Assembly (NCBI GenBank): GCA_943788495.1
Contig: CALSQO010000002.1
Span: forward strand, 744,001 to 808,000
Length of the DNA: 64,000 nucleotides
Source: UA16 sp905478895
Lineage (GTDB): Bacteria > Bacteroidota > Bacteroidia > Flavobacteriales_D > Sanyastnellaceae
Direction: 5' to 3'
Notes under the pieces: model-generated
What the model saw: only the letters and a program-made list of their open reading frames with translations
Databases searched by the model: none
Told to the model about the DNA's origin: nothing
Program-made: the position numbers and the translations under genes
Shown: positions 17,620 to 26,001 of the stretch, one piece after another
Layout: each line of letters starts with the position of its first letter
Numbering within the stretch: the first letter of the stretch is position 1

Positions 17620-19443
17620 TTAGGCGTAGAGTTCGTCAATTTCCGCCTGGTAATGGGCGACAATGGGCTTGCGCTTCAATTTGAGGGTTGGGGTCAATTC
17701 GCCGCTTTCGATGCTGAACATTTGCGGCAATACTCGGATGGCTTTTACCTTTTCCCATTTCGCAAAAGGCTCCATGAGGCTGTCCACATCTTCTTGAATC
17801 CGATCCGTGATGCGCTTGTCGTTGCAAATGCCCTCCATCCCTGGGAAGGGGTGGTTTTTGCGTTTGCACCATTCTTCGACCGCTTCTGCATTTGGAACTA
17901 CAATGGCCCCGGGGAATTTTTGACCGTCACCAACAACCATCACTTGCTCGATAAAGAGCGAGGCTTTCAACGCATTTTCTAAGAGCTGCGGTGCAACGTA
18001 CTTGCCGCCAGAAGTCTTGAACATTTCCTTTTTGCGGTCGGTGATCTTAAGGAAACCATTGTCGAAGATGCCAATGTCTCCCGTGTGAAACCACTCGCCG
18101 CTCATCACTTCGGCGGTTTTTTCGGGCTCTTTGTAATAGCCCAACATGATGTTGTGGCCTTTGACCATGATCTCGCCATCATTGGCGAATTTCACTTCGA
18201 CGCCTTCAATCAGTTTGCCCACGTAGCCGATGCGCATCAAGCCAGGTTCAACATCGGAGTTGACCGTAACAACCGGACTGGTCTCCGTCAAACCATATCC
18301 TTCATAAACAGGGATGCCCGCCGCATTGAAAAAGCGCGCCAAGCGTGGGGCCAGCGCAGCAGAACCGCACGCCACTGCTCGAATGTTGTCCAAACCGAGT
18401 GCTGTTTTCACTTTGCTGAAGACGAGTTTCCGTGCAATTCCCAATTTCCACTCATAAAAAGCACCGTTTTGACCATCCGGCTCCCATTCCAATGCCAATC
18501 CGAGTGCCCAGTTGAAGATGGCCGCTTTTGCACCTCCCGCAGCACGCCCCTTCTGCACGATTCCGTCGTAGAATTTTTCGAGCAATCGCGGCACCGCGGT
18601 GAAGACTGTTGGTTGCGCATAACCCAGGTCTTCTTTGATGGTTTCCAGACTCTCTGCAAAATAGATGTTGGCGCCAATGTACATGTACAAATAGTGCAGC
18701 ATGCGTTCGAAGATGTGGCAAACGGGAAGGAAGCTCAATACCCGGTATTCTTCATCGACCAAGACCTGGGGAATCCTTGGAATGCTGTGCAAAATGTTTT
18801 GCACGATGTTTTGATGGCTGAGCATCACACCTTTGGGTGTACCGGTGGTGCCAGAAGTGTAAATGATGGTCGCGAGATCTGCGGGTTTTACACTTGCCAT
18901 GCGACGCTCCAATTCGCCTTGTTGCTCATCGCCTCCTGCCTCGGTGATTTCAGACCAGTGTGTGCCATTGGCTTCTCGCTCAAAAACAAAGACGCCCTGC
19001 AACGTGGGGACCTTGTCTTTGATCGCCATGACTTTGTCGTACAATTCTTGGTTGCTGACCGCGCAGTATTTGCTCTCGCTGTGGGTGAGAATGTATTCAT
19101 AATCCGCCTCAGTCATGGTGGGGTAAATCGGCACGTTGATCCCGCCGGCCGACATGATTCCGTGGTCCATGATGTTCCATTCACACCGATTGTTGTGTGA
19201 AATTAGGGCTACTTTTTCACCGACTTCAAGTCCCATGGCAATGAGGCCACGGCCCACACGGTCGACCGCTGCGAGGAAGGTTTCCGTTGAATAATTGATT
19301 CGATTGCCGTTGTTCGGCATGGACATCATGAGGTCCAGCGGATTGTTTTCAAGCTGGTACCGAGGAAAGTCAAAGAGGCGCGTAGGTTGCTGCATGTTGT
19401 GATCGTTTGATTCGGTGCGTGAAAAGCCTGCCTGAGCAGTCAT
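17620..19443 (-). CDS. Long-chain fatty-acid-CoA ligase (AMP-forming)
   Basis: This 607-residue ANL-superfamily enzyme activates fatty acids to acyl-CoA for beta-oxidation or lipid synthesis. The P-loop-like A3 motif is YTSGTTGTPKGVMLSH, followed by FLPVCHIFERM, the A5 motif GYGLTETSPVV, the A7 motif GEWFHTGDIG, and the A8 motif ITDRKKEMFKTSGGKY. The motifs fit the eukaryote-like long-chain ACSL group common in Bacteroidota. An alternative ATG at 19395 (MQQPTRLFDFPRYQ) is where alignable sequence starts and may be the true start. It heads the ligase-PAP2-crcB transcript. Confidence 0.95.
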   Translation of the reverse strand: MTAQAGFSRTESNDHNMQQPTRLFDFPRYQLENNPLDLMMSMPNNGNRINYSTETFLAAVDRVGRGLIAMGLEVGEKVALISHNNRCEWNIMDHGIMSAGGINVPIYPTMTEADYEYILTHSESKYCAVSNQELYDKVMAIKDKVPTLQGVFVFEREANGTHWSEITEAGGDEQQGELERRMASVKPADLATIIYTSGTTGTPKGVMLSHQNIVQNILHSIPRIPQVLVDEEYRVLSFLPVCHIFERMLHYLYMYIGANIYFAESLETIKEDLGYAQPTVFTAVPRLLEKFYDGIVQKGRAAGGAKAAIFNWALGLALEWEPDGQNGAFYEWKLGIARKLVFSKVKTALGLDNIRAVACGSAALAPRLARFFNAAGIPVYEGYGLTETSPVVTVNSDVEPGLMRIGYVGKLIEGVEVKFANDGEIMVKGHNIMLGYYKEPEKTAEVMSGEWFHTGDIGIFDNGFLKITDRKKEMFKTSGGKYVAPQLLENALKASLFIEQVMVVGDGQKFPGAIVVPNAEAVEEWCKRKNHPFPGMEGICNDKRITDRIQEDVDSLMEPFAKWEKVKAIRVLPQMFSIESGELTPTLKLKRKPIVAHYQAEIDELYA

Positions 19444-19488
19444 CCCACATGGGCAATTTAATCAATCGTTCACCAATACCAAATGGAA

Positions 19489-20307
19489 TCACATGAGATG
19501 TCCGCAATATTTGCAATGCTGTGCATCCGAATCGTGCCCGTCTTTCCCGCAACTTGGGCAAGCTTGTGTTGAAGCACTCGTGGGTTTTTCTGAAGAACGA
19601 ATGTTGCTGCGCATCATTTGTACGCCGACCAGTCCGGAGGGAACGGCAATGATGGCGTAGCCCAATATCATCATCATGGAGGCGATTACCTGGCCGGCGA
19701 CGGTTTGCGGGGCAATGTCACCATATCCGACGGTCGTGACAGTGACGATGGCCCAATAAATGCTGCGTGGGATGCTCGAAAATCCAGCTTGTTCATCTTC
19801 TACCAAATACATCAATGTCCCCAAGATGGTGACCAAGGCAAGCACGGCGCTGAGAAAGACAATGATGCGCCTGCGGCTGGCGCGCAGGGCGTTTTGCAAT
19901 TGCTTCGCCTCGGCAATGAACCCAACCAGTTTGAGCACGCGAAAAACACGAAGCACGCGCAGAATCCGGATGATTCGGAGACTGCTTGAGCCCGGAACAA
20001 TCAGGCCGATGAACGTGGGGAGGATGGCGAGCAAATCGACCAGTCCAAAAAAACTACGGGCATAATGCCAGGGTTTTTTGACCACCAACAAGCGAAGCAC
20101 ATACTCCAGTGTAAACAAGGCGGTGAATCCCCATTCCAGTCGGATAAATTCGGTGTGAAAAGCACTGTTCCATTCCGGAACGGATTCAGCAATGACGGTT
20201 AATACGCTGAGGACAATGAGCCACAAAAGCGCCACATCAAAAGCCTTGCCGGCGGCAGTGTCCGCTTCAAAAATAATCTCATGCAGTCGATTCCGCGAGG
20301 CTTTCAT
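19489..20307 (-). CDS. Voltage-gated potassium channel with C-terminal zinc ribbon
   Basis: A 272-residue six-helix ion channel. The voltage-sensor helix S4 is RIIRILRVLRVFRVLKLVG (residues 111-129), with Arg every third position. The selectivity filter is TVGYGD (192-197), as in K+ channels. After S6 a short polar linker leads to a tail with C250-x2-C253 and C265-x2-C268, ending KYCGHLM. This has the zinc-ribbon pattern and is not a standard part of the channel family. It lies just downstream of the hydroxybutyryl-CoA dehydrogenase gene (18 bases) on the same strand. Confidence 0.94.
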   Translation of the reverse strand: MKASRNRLHEIIFEADTAAGKAFDVALLWLIVLSVLTVIAESVPEWNSAFHTEFIRLEWGFTALFTLEYVLRLLVVKKPWHYARSFFGLVDLLAILPTFIGLIVPGSSSLRIIRILRVLRVFRVLKLVGFIAEAKQLQNALRASRRRIIVFLSAVLALVTILGTLMYLVEDEQAGFSSIPRSIYWAIVTVTTVGYGDIAPQTVAGQVIASMMMILGYAIIAVPSGLVGVQMMRSNIRSSEKPTSASTQACPSCGKDGHDSDAQHCKYCGHLM

Positions 20308-20325
20308 GCCCTCAATATCGGTTAA

Positions 20326-21213
20326 TTAGGCGAATGAAGGAGCGACAATGAGTTCCTTGCTGCCGGGGGTGTGAACGTAAAAGCCCTGGCCACTTTTAGC
20401 CCCTAAATGCCCAGCGGTGACCATGTTCACTAACAATGGGCATGGCGCATACTTCGGGTTGCCTAATCCGGTGTGAAGCACTTCCAAAATACTGAGGCAA
20501 ACGTCCAGGCCAATGAAGTCAGCCAATTGCAATGGTCCCATGGGGTGGGCCATTCCCAACTTCATGACGGTATCAATGGCTTCCACTTCGGCCACTCCTT
20601 CATGCAAGGTGATAATGGCTTCATTGATCATGGGCATGAGAATCCGGTTTGCAACAAATCCGGGGTAGTCATTGACTTCCACCGGAATTTTTCCCAGGGC
20701 TTTCGAGAGCGCCATCACAGCGCTGCATGTGGCATCGCTGGTGGAGAATCCTCGGATTACTTCCACCAATTTCATGATGGGCACGGGATTCATGAAGTGC
20801 ATTCCAATGACCCGGTCCGGTCGCTTGGTTGCCGCGGCAATCTTGGTAATGGAGATGGAGGAAGTGTTCGACGCTAAGATGCAGTTTGCAGGAGCTGCGG
20901 CATCCATTTGTTCGAAAATTTGCAGTTTCAAATCGGTGCGTTCTGTGGCTGCTTCTACCGCTAATTCGGCTTGAGATACTCCCTCAGAAATATTCGTGGA
21001 TGTCGTTATGCGCCCTAGCGTTGCCGCCTTGTCCTCCTGAGAAATCTTCTCCTTTTTGATCAGGCGGTCGAGGTTCTTTTCAATTGTCTTCAAGGCGCGC
21101 TCCAATGCGGCCGCTTGGACATCGATGAGCGTGACTTCAAATCCGGATTGAGCAAACACATGCGCAATGCCATTGCCCATGGTTCCAGCTCCGATGACGG
21201 CAATGTGCTTCAT
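20326..21213 (-). CDS. hbd: 3-hydroxybutyryl-CoA dehydrogenase
   Basis: This 295-residue NAD(P)-dependent enzyme interconverts 3-hydroxyacyl-CoA and acetoacetyl-CoA. The Rossmann motif GAGTMGNGIAHVFAQ is at residues 7-21. The catalytic region shows ILASNTSSISITKIA, GMHFMNPVPIMKLVEVI with the catalytic His, and NDYPGFVANRILMPMINEAI. The C-terminal dimer domain has DTVMKLGMAHPMGPLQLADFIGLD and GQGFY. Length is typical of the single-domain enzyme. It lies 8 bases downstream of the DUF5606 gene, as part of a DUF5606-hbd-channel transcript. Confidence 0.95.
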   Translation of the reverse strand: MKHIAVIGAGTMGNGIAHVFAQSGFEVTLIDVQAAALERALKTIEKNLDRLIKKEKISQEDKAATLGRITTSTNISEGVSQAELAVEAATERTDLKLQIFEQMDAAAPANCILASNTSSISITKIAAATKRPDRVIGMHFMNPVPIMKLVEVIRGFSTSDATCSAVMALSKALGKIPVEVNDYPGFVANRILMPMINEAIITLHEGVAEVEAIDTVMKLGMAHPMGPLQLADFIGLDVCLSILEVLHTGLGNPKYAPCPLLVNMVTAGHLGAKSGQGFYVHTPGSKELIVAPSFA

Positions 21214-21221
21214 ACGGAAGG

Positions 21222-21812
21222 TTATTTTTTGGCCTTGCTTGCAGGCGATTTCTTCGCGGTACTCTTTTTCGCCGCCGCTTTGGGAGCCGCAGTTTTCTTC
21301 GTTGCAGCCTTCTTCGCAGGCGCTTTCTTCGCCGAAGCCTTCTTTGCGGGTGCTTTTTTCGTTTTGGCAGTGGTATCAGCAGTTTCTGAAACCGCTTCTT
21401 CGGTTGCTTCTTCCTCTTCTTTTTGACTTTCCAATGGGAAACAGCTGTTGGTCTTCAAAATGCCAAACCACTGCACCAACTTTTTCAAGTCCGAATTGTA
21501 AACGCGCTCGTGATCCAACTCTGGGATGATCTCGCTAACAAATGCCTTGGTCGATGAAGCGTCGCCTTTCACGTTTGGGATGGCATTGTCGCCCACATGC
21601 TCATTCATCCGATTCAGTACTTCCATGAGAAGCAAGTCTTCCCCGGTGGTAAACATCGTGATATCTGCGAGGCTGCTGATCCGGCTGGTCCCCGGAATGC
21701 TCAAGCGCTTTTTGTCGAGCATGGACTCCACAATTAAATTGTTCCGATTCGTCACAACGATGCGGAATAGACCCGGCTTGCCGGCAATGGCGATTATTTC
21801 TTGAATGATCAT
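21222..21812 (-). CDS. DUF5606-domain protein with histone-H1-like Lys/Ala tail
   Basis: A 196-residue protein. The first 135 residues (IIQEIIAIAGKPGLFRIV..., MLDKKRLSIPGTSRISSLADI, DLKKLVQWFGILK) match a conserved Bacteroidota domain, DUF5606, of unknown function. An acidic linker (QKEEEEATEEAVSE) leads into about 50 residues made of KKAPAKKASAKK-type repeats. This closely resembles bacterial histone-H1-like (Hc1/AlgP-type) tails. Such tails usually bind nucleic acid, so a link to chromosome or RNA binding is plausible but inferred. It heads the transcript with hbd and the ion channel. Confidence 0.85.
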   Translation of the reverse strand: MIIQEIIAIAGKPGLFRIVVTNRNNLIVESMLDKKRLSIPGTSRISSLADITMFTTGEDLLLMEVLNRMNEHVGDNAIPNVKGDASSTKAFVSEIIPELDHERVYNSDLKKLVQWFGILKTNSCFPLESQKEEEEATEEAVSETADTTAKTKKAPAKKASAKKAPAKKAATKKTAAPKAAAKKSTAKKSPASKAKK

Positions 21813-21892
21813 TCAGATGGTTTTCAGGCGATTCTTCGGTGCGAAAATAGGCCAATGCTCTTTGACCTGCGAAAGGAAGTGCCGGTATTCAT

Positions 21893-22393
21893 TCACTTTA
21901 CCGGAATCGAGTCATACCTCGGAAGGGAATCGAGCGCTTGAAATGCGTTGGATTTGTATGAATAGGCTTGGTGCTTCAATCCGTTCGATATTACAATGAG
22001 TGGGGTTTCTAAGGCCAAGTGATACCGTAAGACTTGATGGAGCACCTCCTCACTCAACGGGACATCATGCCGCTTGCATTCTACCATGAGCAGCGGGTTT
22101 CCAGAACGATCATGGCAAATAATGTCGGCCCGGCGTTTCATGCCGTTGAGTTGCAGCGGATGCTCGACAGCCATTAAGCCTGCAGGGTACTTCAAGTCGT
22201 GGGCGAGGTGATGCAACCAGTGCTGACGAACCCATTCTTCGGGCTCGAGTGCGAAATACTTCAACCGGCTCAGGCATTTGACCTCTGTGCGCGTTTCGCC
22301 AACGCGCCAATCCATGGGAAAAGGAGGGAGGTTGAGTTGCGGAAGGCGCTGGCTTCCAATTTGCACCCACGCCAAGTTGGTATCATGCGGCAT
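21893..22393 (-). CDS. Small HsdR_N-like nuclease-fold protein
   Basis: From ATG 22393 the product is 166 residues; ATGs at 22441 and 22486 are also in frame but run into the holA promoter region. It carries the type I restriction HsdR N-terminal nuclease fold: RRADIICHDRSGNPLLMVECKRHD gives D90 and E105-x-K107 of the PD-(D/E)xK site, preceded by EEWVRQHWLHHL. There is no helicase or specificity partner, so it is not a restriction system. Similar stand-alone proteins next to holA are widespread in Bacteroidota, which suggests a house-keeping DNA role, not defence. Confidence 0.82.
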   Translation of the reverse strand: MPHDTNLAWVQIGSQRLPQLNLPPFPMDWRVGETRTEVKCLSRLKYFALEPEEWVRQHWLHHLAHDLKYPAGLMAVEHPLQLNGMKRRADIICHDRSGNPLLMVECKRHDVPLSEEVLHQVLRYHLALETPLIVISNGLKHQAYSYKSNAFQALDSLPRYDSIPVK

Positions 22394-22441
22394 GGGCCAA
22401 AAATACCTGTTGCCGTGTTTTCGGCCGCGATTCGGTTCCAT

Positions 22442-22449
22442 TATCTTCG
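22442..22449 (+). promoter_or_regulatory. Near-consensus -7 box TATCTTCG for holA
   Basis: TAnnTTTG with one mismatch, ending 4 bases before the holA ATG. Confidence 0.4.
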
Positions 22450-22453
22450 TGCC

Positions 22454-23470
22454 ATGCCACACCGCCAAATCATTCGGGATGTTCAATCGGGATCATTTCG
22501 GCCGCTGTATCTGCTGCACGGCGAAGAACCGTTCTTCATTGATGAGATTTCGAAAGCCCTTGAAGAAGCGGTGGTGGAGGCGTCCATGCGTGATTTCAAC
22601 CAAACAATTGTTTATGGTCGCGACACATCGGTGGAACAATTGCTCGAGGCCGCTCGACGGTTTCCGATGATGGCAGAAAGACAGTTGGTCGTGATGCGAG
22701 AAGCGCAAGATTGGCCCGCTTGGAGACGATCGAGCGATATGGTAAAGCTGGAAGCCTACGCCCAATCCCCTGTGGCGAGCACGGTGCTGGTATTTTGTTT
22801 CAAAAACAAGAAGGCGGATGGCCGGCTCAAAGCAGTCAAAGCGATCAGCAAGGCGGGAACGCTGTTTTTAAGCGAAAAAGTCCGCGACTACAAGTTGGCC
22901 GAATGGATTTCAAATCAGGTGCAAGAAAAAGGCATGCGCATCTCAGGACAAGCATCGCAGATATTGGCAGAGTACTTGGGCAATGATTTGCGCAAAGTGA
23001 TGAATGAACTCGAAAAACTTCGAATTGTCTTGCCCGAAGGTACCGAGGTTCAGCCTGAACACATCGAAAAACACATTGGCATCAGCAAGGATTTTAACGT
23101 GTTCGAATTGCAGCGAGCAATCGGTGCAAAGGACCTCGCTCGTGCCAATCGCATTGTGGACTATTTCGCCGCCAACCCCAAAGATCATCCCGTGGCCATG
23201 GTCATGCCTGTCTTGGGTAGCTTTTTCAGTAAGGTATATGCTTACCATGGATTGAAAGATCATTCCAGCGCGGCAGCGGCGAAGGCGCTGCGATGTGCGC
23301 CATTTGCTGTGAAACAATATGGCGAAGCGGCTCGAAATTATTCATTGGAAAAAGTTGGCAGGGTATTTGGCTATTTGAAAGAAGCGGACCGAAAGGCAAA
23401 AGGTCAAGGCAATGCGACGGTCTCTGATCCGATGCTTTTAAAGGAAGCGATGTTTAAGATCTTGCATTGA
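22454..23470 (+). CDS. holA: DNA polymerase III subunit delta
   Basis: A 338-residue clamp-loader subunit that opens the sliding clamp. It matches HolA: PLYLLHGEEPFFIDEISKALE at the N-terminus, the DTSVEQLLEAARRFPMMAERQLVVMREA segment, a middle domain with LAEYLGNDLRKVMNELEKL, IGISKDFNVFELQRAIG, and a helical collar domain at the C-terminus. I use ATG 22454 (MPHRQII). The longer frame to 22199 overlaps the divergent HsdR_N gene. The intergenic space with that gene is about 60 bases, so both promoters must lie within it. Confidence 0.95.
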   Translation: MPHRQIIRDVQSGSFRPLYLLHGEEPFFIDEISKALEEAVVEASMRDFNQTIVYGRDTSVEQLLEAARRFPMMAERQLVVMREAQDWPAWRRSSDMVKLEAYAQSPVASTVLVFCFKNKKADGRLKAVKAISKAGTLFLSEKVRDYKLAEWISNQVQEKGMRISGQASQILAEYLGNDLRKVMNELEKLRIVLPEGTEVQPEHIEKHIGISKDFNVFELQRAIGAKDLARANRIVDYFAANPKDHPVAMVMPVLGSFFSKVYAYHGLKDHSSAAAAKALRCAPFAVKQYGEAARNYSLEKVGRVFGYLKEADRKAKGQGNATVSDPMLLKEAMFKILH

Positions 23471-23642
23471 TTTTGGTAAAAGCTTGGTTCGGAGCCCAAA
23501 CGAAGAAGAAAATGAATGGTTTCACCCGGTAAATTTTGGCATCAACTCCCACAGCACTAACTTGCCTGCGACAAGCACCATGCGGCCTCAATCGGCCCAT
23601 GAGATTGCTCGATCACTGTAAAGAATTGAAAACCCCTATGTC

Positions 23643-24809
23643 ATGAAGACGAACCTTTCCCACCATTTGATTGCAGCTGCAGCGATTTTCGCTGTTTTGA
23701 ATGCGACAGCGCAGGAAGATAATTATGTGCCCAACGGCAGTTTTGAGAATTCTGACTTGCGCAAATTGAAGAGTCAAGGGCAGTTGGAGGAATTCACGGA
23801 AGACTGGTTCTCAGCAACAGAAGCTGCATTGGATCTCTACGCAGAAGGAATGAAATCAGAAAAAGTCAACATTCCAAACAATGTCTATGGCAAGCAAGAA
23901 GCGGCAGACGGGGTTTGTTATGCTGGGTTTCGTGCTTTCAGCAAGGATCCAAAATTAACACGAACGTACTTTGAAGTGGCGTTGGAAACTGAGCTTGCAA
24001 AGAACCAGCTTTACTGCGTGTCCTTTGACATCAGCTTGAGTGATTTGTCTCGTTACGCGGTCAATGGCGTTGGTGCTTACCTCAGCGATCGAAAAATTGA
24101 ACAAGGCAACACGGGAGTATTGGATCGCCAAGCAAGCGTTTTGCACAAATCCGACAAAGTCATGTCGCTGCAAGACGGATGGGAAACGGTCTGTGGGACC
24201 TTCATAGGAACCGGTGAAGAGGAGTACATGATCATTGGAGGGTTCCACAAGGACAGCGATGTGGAAGACGAAAAAATGAAGAAGCCTGCTGGCGTCATTG
24301 GTGTCGTTAAGAACCAAGCTTATTACTACCTGGACAATGTGAAATTAACTCCCATTGAAGCCAAATCGCAATGTGCTTGCTCTGCCGCTGACGAGGTGCG
24401 AACGGATCTCGTTTATGGCTCGTCGATTGTTTTGAGCGAAAGCATGTCTCCGGCTGAGATCGTGAGTGTCTCGGCAGTGTATTACGCATTTTTGAAGCGC
24501 CGCCCTACGGGTGCAGGTTCGGCTACAATCGCAAAGCTTTCCGATCTCCTCAAGGAGAACGCCGGATGGAAATTGCGCATCATCGGCCACGCGGATGAGG
24601 ACGAATTCAACGAAGGCAAAATCAATCCGCGTTACAGAGGGTTGGGGGAAAAGCGCGCGGATCAAGTGGTGTCCAAGTTCGCGGAAATGGGCATTGATGC
24701 TTCTCGTTTGGAAGTTGAAGCAATGGAGAACTCCGACCCTGCGAGCACTCGCGATACGGACATTAGCCGAGCCCAAAACCGACGCGTGACGTTTGAATTA
24801 ATCAAATAA
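23643..24809 (+). CDS. OmpA-family outer-membrane lipid-anchored or periplasmic protein
   Basis: A 388-residue protein with a signal peptide (LIAAAAIFAVLNATAQ). The N-terminal 220 residues form a jelly-roll-like carbohydrate-binding-type domain starting VPNGSFENSD and ending YYYLDNVKL, as often seen before OmpA domains in Bacteroidota. The C-terminal OmpA-like peptidoglycan-binding domain spans about 270-388, with LRIIGHADEDE...NPRYRGLGEKRADQVVSKFAEMGID and QNRRVTFELIK. The canonical NxxLSxxRA is changed to YRGLGEKRA. It is followed after 10 bases by a paralogue on the same strand. Confidence 0.88.
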   Translation: MKTNLSHHLIAAAAIFAVLNATAQEDNYVPNGSFENSDLRKLKSQGQLEEFTEDWFSATEAALDLYAEGMKSEKVNIPNNVYGKQEAADGVCYAGFRAFSKDPKLTRTYFEVALETELAKNQLYCVSFDISLSDLSRYAVNGVGAYLSDRKIEQGNTGVLDRQASVLHKSDKVMSLQDGWETVCGTFIGTGEEEYMIIGGFHKDSDVEDEKMKKPAGVIGVVKNQAYYYLDNVKLTPIEAKSQCACSAADEVRTDLVYGSSIVLSESMSPAEIVSVSAVYYAFLKRRPTGAGSATIAKLSDLLKENAGWKLRIIGHADEDEFNEGKINPRYRGLGEKRADQVVSKFAEMGIDASRLEVEAMENSDPASTRDTDISRAQNRRVTFELIK

Positions 24810-24819
24810 TTCCACCACC

Positions 24820-25992
24820 ATGCTGGGCCAAAATGCCCTCAATCATGGGGTAGCCTGTTTCCTTTTGGGAGCTGCGATCCAGACAGTGGGGCACGCTCAA
24901 AACAGCGGGCCAGAAGGGAACTTGTTGCGAAATGGAAGCTTTGAAGAGAAGGCATGGTGCCCGGGTGACTATACCCAAGCGCAATTGAAGACCATTTCGG
25001 GCTGGAACCAGGCCAATGCTGGAACACCGGATCATTTCGATGCGTGCTCGTCTGGAGGCAAGGCAGGTGTTCCTGAAAACATGTTTGGCAACCAACCGGC
25101 GCTTGATGGGAATGCCTACGCTGGAATTGTACTTTTCTCACCATCCAAACCGTATTACCGGGAGTACCTTCAAGCCCCGCTTCGTCGAACTTTGCAACAG
25201 GGTGAATGGGTGTGCGTTGAGTGGTGGGTTTGTGCGGCTGATCAGGGCAAGGTCATTACTGATGGGCTGGGGGTTTATTTCACTGCCGAGGCTCCAAGCG
25301 CCGTCGGAGAAGGAATGTTGAAAGGAACACCACAGGTCGCCAATCCGGCTTTGCACATGCTGAGTGATCGCTGGAGTTGGACGCGTCTTGGCGATGTGTT
25401 TCAAGCAGCAGGCGGCGAGGAATTCGTCACCATAGGGAATTTCGCGGAACCGCAGGATTTGCGCATTATGGAACGAAAAGATGACTCCGAAACATACAGC
25501 AATTGGGCATACGTTTATTTGGATGATGTGCGCATTCGATCGGTGGAATCTCCCGCCGATTGCTCCTGCTTAAACGCAGAAATTCGGATGACAGTGACGG
25601 ATCCGCCATGGCAGGCTTACCAACGGGACCATGTCCGTTGGGATGCCATTTTATTTGATTTCGATGAATACGGATTGACGCCAGAGGCCATTGCTGCCCT
25701 CGATACATTGGCTGAAGAAATGCGCAGGAACCGTTACTTGGTCATTGAGGTCAATGGCCACACGGATTTCATCGGTTCAGAATCGTACAATTTGCAATTG
25801 AGTGAGAAACGCGCAGAATCCGTCATGCGGGCACTGCGTGAGCGAGGAGTAGATCCGAATCGGCTCAAATTGGCTTGGCACGGAAGCCTCAAGCCAACGG
25901 AAGACAATGCAACCGAAGAAGGGCGGCAACAGAATAGAAGGGTGTCATTTGAGCTGCTGGAGCACGCTTACTTGCCATGGTCTCAATATTGA
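24820..25992 (+). CDS. OmpA-family protein, tandem paralogue
   Basis: A 390-residue protein with the same layout as its upstream neighbour. A hydrophobic N-terminus (VACFLLGAAIQTVGHAQ) precedes a lectin-like domain beginning LLRNGSFEEKAWCPGDY and ending YVYLDDVRIRSVE, then an OmpA domain with ILFDFDEYGLTPEAIAALDTLA, VEVNGHTDFIGSESYNLQLSEKRAESV and QQNRRVSFELLE. Here the peptidoglycan-binding motif is canonical, so this copy is likely the better anchor. The gap of 10 bases to the first copy indicates one transcript. Tandem origin by duplication is inferred from matching domain order. Confidence 0.88.
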   Translation: MLGQNALNHGVACFLLGAAIQTVGHAQNSGPEGNLLRNGSFEEKAWCPGDYTQAQLKTISGWNQANAGTPDHFDACSSGGKAGVPENMFGNQPALDGNAYAGIVLFSPSKPYYREYLQAPLRRTLQQGEWVCVEWWVCAADQGKVITDGLGVYFTAEAPSAVGEGMLKGTPQVANPALHMLSDRWSWTRLGDVFQAAGGEEFVTIGNFAEPQDLRIMERKDDSETYSNWAYVYLDDVRIRSVESPADCSCLNAEIRMTVTDPPWQAYQRDHVRWDAILFDFDEYGLTPEAIAALDTLAEEMRRNRYLVIEVNGHTDFIGSESYNLQLSEKRAESVMRALRERGVDPNRLKLAWHGSLKPTEDNATEEGRQQNRRVSFELLEHAYLPWSQY

Positions 25993-26001
25993 CAATTGCC
26001 T

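Noticed and set aside
18085..19200. A 371-residue plus-strand ORF
   Set aside because: It is antisense to the acyl-CoA ligase, whose motifs are complete; the ORF's residues (many His/Phe/Val) are typical of antisense translation.
21893..22393. A type I restriction-modification system, from the HsdR_N-like domain
   Set aside because: The protein is only 166 residues, without helicase domain, and no hsdM or hsdS lies nearby. The holA neighbourhood fits the stand-alone core-genome form.
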